From NCBI GenBank assembly GCA_030432815.1, contig JAUILB010000183.1, positions 1 to 6,128 of the forward strand: a stretch of 6,128 nucleotides of DNA, written 5' to 3'. The translations under genes and the position numbers were made by a program. Source of the DNA: Alphaproteobacteria bacterium (GTDB lineage Bacteria > Pseudomonadota > Alphaproteobacteria > Sphingomonadales > Emcibacteraceae). The notes below the pieces were generated by a model. That model searched no databases and had not been told where the DNA came from. It worked only from the letters and a program-made list of their open reading frames with translations. Of this stretch, positions 1-4,967 are shown piece after piece (position 1 is the stretch's first letter; each line of letters begins with the position of its first letter).

Positions 1-32
1 GTTCATTAGCATAAATAAATAGTTCCCCTTTT

Positions 33-49
33 TTTGCCGTAGCGGTAAA
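33..49. repeat. Short dyad upstream of the MFS transporter gene
   Basis: TTTGCCG, a TAG centre and CGGTAAA form a 7-bp inverted repeat with one G-T mismatch. It ends 23 bases before the chosen start codon. No T-run follows it on either strand in the right orientation, so it does not look like a terminator. It could be an operator or a chance dyad; no promoter around it is convincing. Confidence 0.3.
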
Positions 50-60
50 CTATGCTGATA

Positions 61-66
61 AAGGGA
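61..66 (+). promoter_or_regulatory. Ribosome binding site of the MFS transporter gene
   Basis: AAGGGA lies six bases before the ATG at 73. It falls inside the reading frame that would be used by the alternative ATG at 52, and no comparable purine stretch is suitably placed before 52. This is the reason for choosing the shorter protein. Confidence 0.6.
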
Positions 67-72
67 TGTTTT

Positions 73-1632
73 ATGAGCAGCCATGATCAAAATAGTACCA
101 GTCAATCAACAAGCGTTACGGATGTAAAACAGCTTGGGCTGTGGGCTTCAATCGCAAGTCTTTCATATGTTTTCTGGATATGCGGTGGCATGGAAATGGT
201 GGAGCGGCTTGCCTATTACGGTGCGCGGATGGTATCCGGACTTTACGCGACCGATGCGGCATCAAACGGCGGGTTGGGGATCACGGAAACGGAACTGGGA
301 ACCATTTTTCTGGTTTGGGCTATTGTGCAAACATGGGTGCCGGTTTTTACAGGTGGTATTTCAGACAGGATCGGTTACAAGGAAACCATTTTCGCATCCA
401 CCGTTTTTAAAATTATCGGTTATCTTTTTATGGCGATGTTTGCGAGCTATTGGGGGTTTATGATCGGCGCGGTCACACTTGCCTTTGGAACGGGTATATT
501 TAAACCCGGCTTGCAGGGGACAATTGTAAAATCAACATCCCGTAAAAACAGTTCTATGGCATGGGGTATATTTTACCAAACCGTTAATATTGGCGGGTGG
601 CTGGGGCCGCTTGTTGCCGTGCGGATGCAGGTGCTTGCCTGGGATCAGGTCTTTTATGCCTGCGCGGGGATTATATGCCTGAATTTCATTTTACTGCTTA
701 CCTATAAGGAACCCAATAAGGAAGAACGCCTTGCGCATCGTGCCAGGGTAAAATCGGGGGAAGTGCTGGAAAAATCATTATGGCGTGATAGTCTGGCGGA
801 ACTTAAAAATCCTGTTCTTGTCTGGTATATTGTGCTTTTTTCCGGATTCTGGTTCATGCTTATGTTTTTCTGGGATCTGGCACCGCTATATTTCCGTGAC
901 TGGATTGATACAACACCATTGGTCAGAAGCTGGTTCGGCGAGGATGGTACTCAAAACAGTGTGATTATCTTCCTGCTTGGTATGAGTGAGGATGGAAAGT
1001 CGCTTTCGCCCCTCGGGCTTGTGAATTTCAATGCGCTGCTGATCATGACGTGCTGTTTTATTGTGGCGGGATTATCCGGAAAGCTTAAGGCAGCAAACAG
1101 CATGGCGATTGGAACGTTTCTTGCGTCATCCGCGTTTATTATTATTGGCTCGGTAAATTCGGCAATGATCATCGTGCTTGCCATATTGTGTTTTTCGGTT
1201 GGGGAAATGCTTTCGTCGCCAAAATCCAGTGAATTTATGGGTAACATCGCCCCCCATCAGAAAAAAGCCATGTATCTTGGATTTTCACAAATGCCGATCG
1301 GCTTTGGCTGGACGTTGGAAAGCTTTTTTGGCCCGTATCTTTATGGCCAGTGGTCATCGAAGGAACAGATTTCAAGAACCGTTTTGCAGGAACGCGGATT
1401 ATCAATCGTGGATGTTGATGCCATACCTATAGGGGAAGCATTTGATTATTTGGTGCAACAAAGCGGGCAAAGCGCAGACGCCGTAACAATGCAGTTATTT
1501 AACAGTTATAATGTCGGTCAGGTGTGGTTCCTGATGGCTGCTGTGGGGATTGTTTCAGCACTTGGCATGTATTATTACGGCAAATGGACTTATCGGATTG
1601 CGATGATAACACCTGATGAAAAAGCTTTTTAA
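73..1632 (+). CDS. MFS transporter related to the POT/PTR peptide transporter family
   Basis: Predicted inner-membrane secondary transporter of 519 residues with about 12 hydrophobic segments. POT-family hallmarks are visible: the ExxER motif at the end of TM1 (E41, E44, R45, then Y48-Y49), an MFS motif-A-like GGISDRIGYK after TM2 (94-103), an FYQTVNIGGWLG stretch in TM5 (167-178) resembling the PTR2 signature, and a TM10 acidic residue E378 in VGEML, where POT proteins carry a conserved glutamate. By family knowledge this implies proton-driven uptake of small peptides or similar compounds; the actual substrate cannot be read from sequence. An in-frame ATG exists 21 nt upstream (52), but the ATG at 73 has AAGGGA six bases before it, so I prefer it. 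Two long loops (about 273-315 and 425-479) are unusual and predicted periplasmic. The stop overlaps the convergent hydrolase gene by 4 nt. Membership in MFS is nearly certain; POT versus a POT-like sister family is less so. Confidence 0.87.
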   Translation: MSSHDQNSTSQSTSVTDVKQLGLWASIASLSYVFWICGGMEMVERLAYYGARMVSGLYATDAASNGGLGITETELGTIFLVWAIVQTWVPVFTGGISDRIGYKETIFASTVFKIIGYLFMAMFASYWGFMIGAVTLAFGTGIFKPGLQGTIVKSTSRKNSSMAWGIFYQTVNIGGWLGPLVAVRMQVLAWDQVFYACAGIICLNFILLLTYKEPNKEERLAHRARVKSGEVLEKSLWRDSLAELKNPVLVWYIVLFSGFWFMLMFFWDLAPLYFRDWIDTTPLVRSWFGEDGTQNSVIIFLLGMSEDGKSLSPLGLVNFNALLIMTCCFIVAGLSGKLKAANSMAIGTFLASSAFIIIGSVNSAMIIVLAILCFSVGEMLSSPKSSEFMGNIAPHQKKAMYLGFSQMPIGFGWTLESFFGPYLYGQWSSKEQISRTVLQERGLSIVDVDAIPIGEAFDYLVQQSGQSADAVTMQLFNSYNVGQVWFLMAAVGIVSALGMYYYGKWTYRIAMITPDEKAF

Positions 1633-2471
1633 CTGCCAATGAAATCCAATGTGGCCTTAATACTATCCTTATGATCCATGATGGTTGTATGGATCACTTT
1701 TACCAGTTTGAATTCGTGAGGCTTATCAAGCCGCGTTTCTTCAACACGGACGATGCCATCATTATCGCCAAGCAATAACGGATTAAAGCCGATATCATTA
1801 CCCAGACCTCCGGCGATTATCAGCGTCGGGATTGGCGGTTCGGGAAGTTCTTTTACAAGTTTATCCGGCATGACGTCCATGCCAGATGGACCGGAAATGA
1901 AATGATATGCTTTTAACCGACCCAGAAATGCGGCGATCTGCGCTCCTTTATTGGGGGTGCCCATCATCACCAGTTTATGGGCCGTCACACCGTTCCAAAC
2001 CAATGATTGACGGAGCAATTCACGCGCAACGAGGCCACCCAGGCTATGTGTGACAAATGAAACTTTTTTAACCCCTTTGAGGTTTTCCAGCAAATGCGTG
2101 AAATGTCGGGCATGATCGGCCACCCCTTCAAAAAGTGTGGCATAATTTAACGAATGGGCCGCATATCCGGCGTTACGCAGTGCGTCTTTGGTTTTATCCA
2201 TTATACCGGCATGACGTCCAAGACCGTGGATAAGTAATACAAGATGATCATTTTCAAATTCAGGGGCTAACTGGTCCAGTTTTTCCCTGCACGCATCATA
2301 TGAACTTAGCAGGAGGCGCCGACGATCACCGTCCAGCAAACGGTAACGTCCCGTATTAACGTTTCTTTGAATATGGTAGCTGCCCTGCAGAACAACATCT
2401 GTCCAGACATAGGCACCGCCTAGGTTCCTTACTTCATCCTTTATCTGATGTTCAAGAACGTTCCAATCCAT
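1629..2471 (-). CDS. Alpha/beta hydrolase (lipase/esterase-like) with an extra N-terminal domain
   Basis: Predicted serine hydrolase of 280 residues. The oxyanion-side HGLGR (82-86), the nucleophile elbow THSLGG with S143, and a GTPNKG stretch (171-176) typical of lipase-type alpha/beta hydrolases are visible. The acid is probably D236 or D238 in GDNDG, and the base H261 (VIHTT) or H267. The substrate is unknown. Residues 1-75 precede the hydrolase fold and contain a basic, tyrosine-rich stretch around W23 to D47 that I do not recognise. There is no signal peptide or obvious membrane segment, so it is probably cytoplasmic. An in-frame GTG at 2480 is possible, but the ATG at 2471 overlaps the hemF stop by one base (TAATG), a common coupling arrangement, so I chose it. 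It is the last gene of the minus-strand cluster and its stop overlaps the transporter stop on the other strand. Confidence 0.85.
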   Translation of the reverse strand: MDWNVLEHQIKDEVRNLGGAYVWTDVVLQGSYHIQRNVNTGRYRLLDGDRRRLLLSSYDACREKLDQLAPEFENDHLVLLIHGLGRHAGIMDKTKDALRNAGYAAHSLNYATLFEGVADHARHFTHLLENLKGVKKVSFVTHSLGGLVARELLRQSLVWNGVTAHKLVMMGTPNKGAQIAAFLGRLKAYHFISGPSGMDVMPDKLVKELPEPPIPTLIIAGGLGNDIGFNPLLLGDNDGIVRVEETRLDKPHEFKLVKVIHTTIMDHKDSIKATLDFIGS

Positions 2472-3325
2472 TATTTCCACTTTGCCTCGGGCGGCAGAGA
2501 CATCAATATTGCATCCACATTGCCACCGGTTTTAAGACCGAATGCTGTTCCCCGGTCATAAACAAGATTAAATTCAGCGTATAAACCTCTGTAATATAAT
2601 AACTCTTCCCGCTCTTCGTAGGTCCATTCCTTATTCATATGTCTGCGAACAAGCTTTGGATAAATGTCATTAAAGGTTCGTCCTACATCCTGCGTAAAGG
2701 CAAAATCAGCATCCCAGTCACCGGTATTAAGCTGGTCATAAAAAATACCGCCTTCACCACGCGGGCGGTTTCTGTGTGGCACATAAAAATATTCGTCACA
2801 CCATTTTTTAAATTTGTCATAATAGCTGTCATCATGGCGGTTACAGCAATGTTTAAGGGCTGCGTGAAAATCCTTGGTATCAAAATGGTTGGGAATGGCG
2901 GCATTAAGGTCCGCACCGCCACCGAACCATCCTTTGGTGGTCACGATATGACGGGTATTCATATGAACGGCTGGAACCTTGGGGCTATGCATATGGGCCA
3001 CAAGGGAAATGCCACTTGCCCAGAAACGGGGATCTTCGTCCGCGCCGGGGATTTGCCTGGCGAATTCTGGTGAAAATTCACCGTAAACAGTTGATATATT
3101 GACGCCGACCTTTTCAAAAACCCGACCTTTCATCACTGACATGGTGCCGCCACCTTTTTCAGGGTCATCATCGCGGTACCATCTTGTCCTCTCGAACCTT
3201 CCAGGATCAAGGTCGGTGTAAACACCGGTAATGTCGTTCTCAATTGCTTCAAAACTTGCACAAATCTGATCACGCAGGGTTTCAAACCATTTTTCGGCTT
3301 TTGCTTTTTGTTCTTCTGTACTCAT
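2471..3325 (-). CDS. hemF: Oxygen-dependent coproporphyrinogen III oxidase
   Basis: Cytoplasmic enzyme of haem synthesis that uses O2 to decarboxylate two propionates of coproporphyrinogen III, giving protoporphyrinogen IX. The 284-residue protein carries the family hallmarks in order: a GGG segment (58-60) followed by MSVMKGRVFEKVGVN, SLVAHMHSPKVPAVHMNTRH (107-126), GWFGGGADL (132-140), KKWCDEYFYVPHRNRPRGEGG (173-193) and the C-terminal block RGLYAEFNLVYDRGTAFGL (246-264). Histidines H111, H121, H154 and H184 correspond by motif alignment to the conserved E. coli H96, H106, H145 and H175. The protein stops right after PPEAKWK, roughly 20 residues earlier than E. coli HemF; I recall such short C-termini in alphaproteobacterial HemF, so I do not regard it as broken. 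The start lies 2 nt after the trmL stop with no strong ribosome site, suggesting translational coupling. Confidence 0.97.
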   Translation of the reverse strand: MSTEEQKAKAEKWFETLRDQICASFEAIENDITGVYTDLDPGRFERTRWYRDDDPEKGGGTMSVMKGRVFEKVGVNISTVYGEFSPEFARQIPGADEDPRFWASGISLVAHMHSPKVPAVHMNTRHIVTTKGWFGGGADLNAAIPNHFDTKDFHAALKHCCNRHDDSYYDKFKKWCDEYFYVPHRNRPRGEGGIFYDQLNTGDWDADFAFTQDVGRTFNDIYPKLVRRHMNKEWTYEEREELLYYRGLYAEFNLVYDRGTAFGLKTGGNVDAILMSLPPEAKWK

Positions 3326-3327
3326 TT

Positions 3328-3780
3328 TTATTTAGGAAATCCGTTTGTTTGTCGTAATGCTTCGCCAAGAACCATAGCCGCTGAAATAGCAATATTCAAT
3401 GACCTTGTATCCGGTACCATAGGTATCAATATCCTTTCATTGGCGCGGTCATGAACTTCGTCCGGCGCGCCGGCACTTTCACGGCCTAATAGCAAAATAT
3501 CATCTTCCTGATATCTGATATCAGTATATAAATCGGCTGCTTTTGTTGTTAACAGCAAAATACGGCGATTATCGGACCAGTGAAGGAAATCTTCCCATGA
3601 TTTATGGCGTGTGATATTGCTTTGATCAATATAATCCATTCCGGCGCGCCGAAACGATTTTTCACCAAATGGAAAACCGCAGGGTTCAATAATATGTACC
3701 CGTACATCAAGGCAGGCAGCCATACGAATTATGGTTCCCGTATTGGGCGGAATATCAGGCTGGTAAAGGGCTATATGCAT
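3328..3780 (-). CDS. trmL: tRNA (cytidine(34)-2'-O)-methyltransferase, SPOUT family
   Basis: TrmL (YibK) transfers a methyl group from S-adenosylmethionine to the 2'-O of the wobble nucleotide of certain tRNA-Leu species. The 150-residue length matches the minimal SPOUT enzyme without extra domains. Visible motifs are the N-terminal YQPDIPPNTGTIIRMAA (6-22, with the N-x-G-x-x-x-R pattern at N13, G15, R19), EPCGFPF near residue 32, the cofactor-knot segment LLLGRESAGAPDEV (95-108), and IPMVPDTRSLNIAISAAMVL (118-137). It starts 9 nt after the upstream DUF6151-like gene and ends 2 nt before hemF. From memory, trmL next to hemF recurs in alphaproteobacteria, which supports the assignment. No clear Shine-Dalgarno sequence precedes the ATG, so translation may depend on the upstream gene. 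Confidence 0.95.
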   Translation of the reverse strand: MHIALYQPDIPPNTGTIIRMAACLDVRVHIIEPCGFPFGEKSFRRAGMDYIDQSNITRHKSWEDFLHWSDNRRILLLTTKAADLYTDIRYQEDDILLLGRESAGAPDEVHDRANERILIPMVPDTRSLNIAISAAMVLGEALRQTNGFPK

Positions 3781-3789
3781 AATGAATAA

Positions 3790-4368
3790 TCAAAGTTCAT
3801 TGACGATAGTTGGTTTTGAGATCGGCTTGCCGTCTTCCTTGTAAAATGGATTGGGGTATCCCTTACCTGTAATTCTCCATTTCAGGATTTTCAAAAATAT
3901 TTTAAGGGTGATGCCGATTGGAAAAGCTTTATTATAGCGTTCTGCGGGAAGTCCTTCTTTGGCATATTGTCCCTGCACATAGGATATGACGGGGCCCATA
4001 GTGCTATCACGAATGTCTTTATCGCCCAGAATTGTATGAATGAGCCCGACGAAAGGTAGATTGCTATTTACCGTATTTCCGATTGGTGTGTTACAGCAGG
4101 CCGTATACCAGCGTGTTATTCCCTTTTTGGTTAGCCGAAGGCACCTAAGCTGATCTTCACCTTCGCTGAAATGAACATAGCCCGGTGCCGTCTGGTATAT
4201 TTCAGTGCCGCCATACTGATCAAGTGCAATATCACTTTGTCCGAGTTCACGTGCAAAAGCCTGGCAATCATCACAGTAGCAAACAACACGCAAACCATTT
4301 TTTGCTGACACGTCATGAGTGGTGCCTTTTACTTTGCCACATGCGCATTTAAGTGAAATATCGGTCAT
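3790..4368 (-). CDS. DUF6151-like protein with a GFA/CENP-V type zinc-binding core
   Basis: A 192-residue protein of unknown function. The cysteine pattern is that of the Mss4-like GFA/CENP-V fold: C8-x-C10-G near the N-terminus, C30-x-C32-x-x-C35 (in VCYCDDCQAF), and C91-C92-N-T-P later, which together could hold structural zinc as in glutathione-dependent formaldehyde-activating-enzyme-like proteins. The long tail after residue 100, with a basic hydrophobic stretch near 152-166 (GITLKIFLKILKWRI), is not part of the typical GFA core. From memory the whole layout fits proteins annotated DUF6151; no enzymatic activity can be claimed. The ATG at 4368 follows GGGGA at a spacing of about 8 bases. 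The stop lies 9 nt before trmL, so the two genes are probably co-transcribed. Confidence 0.8.
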   Translation of the reverse strand: MTDISLKCACGKVKGTTHDVSAKNGLRVVCYCDDCQAFARELGQSDIALDQYGGTEIYQTAPGYVHFSEGEDQLRCLRLTKKGITRWYTACCNTPIGNTVNSNLPFVGLIHTILGDKDIRDSTMGPVISYVQGQYAKEGLPAERYNKAFPIGITLKIFLKILKWRITGKGYPNPFYKEDGKPISKPTIVNEL

Positions 4369-4396
4369 TAGATAATCCCCGAAATGGTTTCATCAT

Positions 4397-4426
4397 GTTT
4401 TAGCGCAAAATTGGCACCAAACTCAA
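4397..4426 (-). promoter_or_regulatory. Weak candidate promoter for the DUF6151-trmL-hemF-hydrolase genes
   Basis: On the minus strand TTGAGT (4426-4421) and TAAAAC (4402-4397) are separated by 18 bases, each matching four of six positions of the sigma-70 consensus. Transcription would begin about 20 nt before the ATG at 4368 and would include the GGGGA ribosome site. The match is weak in AT-rich DNA, and read-through from the upstream NTF2-like gene is an alternative, since I see no hairpin terminator in this 78-nt gap. Confidence 0.2.
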
Positions 4427-4446
4427 CGATTTAAAAACTGTGAATT

Positions 4447-4824
4447 TTATCCGGCAGCGGGCTGGGTACTGTTGATAATATCGCGGTGAAGATACCATTT
4501 GCCATATATATTTTTCCAGTGAACCATGAAGCGGCCTTTGTCGGCCAAGTTATCACCGGCATACAGCGCATATTCACCATGTTCGATTGCATTTTCATCA
4601 AAGTCTTCGACTTCTGCCGTTGTAAGCTCAATGCTTGTTATGCCCGCATCAATTAAGCCCTGCATTGCACCTTTGATGGCATCACGTCCTTCAAATGTTG
4701 GTGCATTGGGTACTTTGAACTGACCTTCTGTTGTATAGCAGGCCGCGACGTCGGCCGCATTACCACTATTAAATGCTGATATAAATTCCGCATTGGTTGC
4801 GGCAATTCCGTCTGCTGCACTCAT
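4447..4824 (-). CDS. NTF2-like / DUF4440-SnoaL family small protein
   Basis: A 125-residue protein with the features of a single-domain NTF2-like cone fold: an N-terminal helix with AEFISAFNSGNAADVAACY (12-30), then the strand-turn YTTEGQFKVPNAPTFEGRDAI (30-50), and a C-terminal sheet with KGRFMVHWKNIYGKWYLHRD (96-115), where W103 and W110 sit in the usual positions. Such proteins range from ketosteroid-isomerase-like enzymes to ligand-binding or structural proteins. No catalytic residue set is clear enough to assign a reaction. There is no signal peptide. Translation should be efficient: AGGGAGGAAG lies just upstream of the ATG. It is the first minus-strand gene next to the divergent region and may lead the cluster below it across a 78-nt gap. 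Confidence 0.85.
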   Translation of the reverse strand: MSAADGIAATNAEFISAFNSGNAADVAACYTTEGQFKVPNAPTFEGRDAIKGAMQGLIDAGITSIELTTAEVEDFDENAIEHGEYALYAGDNLADKGRFMVHWKNIYGKWYLHRDIINSTQPAAG

Positions 4825-4826
4825 AT

Positions 4827-4836
4827 CTTCCTCCCT
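4827..4836 (-). promoter_or_regulatory. Strong Shine-Dalgarno site of the NTF2-like gene
   Basis: The minus strand reads AGGGAGGAAG, with GGAGG five bases before the ATG at 4824. It is the best ribosome binding site in the window and fixes the start. Its 5' edge adjoins one arm of a CTGATA/TATCAG inverted repeat. Confidence 0.75.
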
Positions 4837-4866
4837 GATAAATAATATGAGCGGTAATGGTATCAG
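4835..4866. repeat. CTGATA/TATCAG inverted repeat next to the NTF2-like gene start
   Basis: CTGATA at 4835-4840 and TATCAG at 4861-4866 are perfect 6-base complements separated by 20 bases. In the minus-strand transcript the second arm would end at the Shine-Dalgarno site. Arms this short with a 20-base spacer can easily arise by chance; an operator or a leader hairpin is only a possibility. Confidence 0.2.
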
Positions 4867-4912
4867 AATTTTGCTAATTTGATAGTAAATTCAAACTGTG
4901 AGAAGTTTTTAA

Positions 4913-4941
4913 AAGACAAGCAAAAGATAGATCAATATGAT
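4913..4941 (+). promoter_or_regulatory. Candidate sigma-70-type promoter of selO
   Basis: AAGACA (4913-4918) and TATGAT (4936-4941) are separated by 17 bases; they match four and five of six consensus positions. Transcription would start near 4948, giving a leader of about 20 nt that holds the AAGAGG ribosome site and leads to the TTG start at 4968. The placement fits the gene well, but the call rests on consensus matching only. Confidence 0.45.
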
Positions 4942-4950
4942 TAACTAAGA

Positions 4951-4956
4951 AAGAGG
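4951..4956 (+). promoter_or_regulatory. Ribosome binding site of selO
   Basis: AAGAGG lies 11 bases before the TTG at 4968, a slightly long spacing. No ATG or GTG lies in frame between the upstream in-frame stop (TGA at 4938-4940) and the conserved N-terminus of the protein, so this site supports TTG as the start. Confidence 0.5.
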
Positions 4957-4967
4957 TAAAGATTCAT

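Noticed and set aside
1..12. Possible start codons of a divergent minus-strand gene (ATG at 12-10 and 6-4)
   Set aside because: Only four codons would be inside the window and the purine-rich stretch upstream is too far away, so nothing can be said about such a gene.
951..1247. A 98-codon minus-strand open frame within the transporter gene
   Set aside because: It is antisense to predicted TM7-TM10 of a clear transporter, with no recognisable motif and no neighbouring minus-strand gene to support it.
2471..2500. HemF as a C-terminally truncated pseudogene
   Set aside because: All catalytic and core motifs are present and the reading frame is intact. The missing tail relative to E. coli fits my recollection of alphaproteobacterial HemF.
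2639..3073. A 144-codon open frame on the plus strand, antisense to hemF
   Set aside because: It lies wholly inside the highly conserved hemF coding region, and its protein shows no recognisable domain. It is a shadow of hemF codon usage.
4411..4420. TTGGCACCAA, an almost palindromic motif upstream of the DUF6151-like gene
   Set aside because: The arms are only four bases (TTGG/CCAA). This is too short to separate from chance, and there is no second copy in the window.
4431..4631. A 66-codon minus-strand frame overlapping the NTF2-like gene
   Set aside because: It is out of frame within a well-supported gene that has a strong ribosome site. The alternative frame has no good start signal.
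4842..4847. TATTAT on the minus strand as a -10 box of the NTF2-like gene
   Set aside because: No -35-like element lies 16-18 bases upstream, and transcription would start within the Shine-Dalgarno site.
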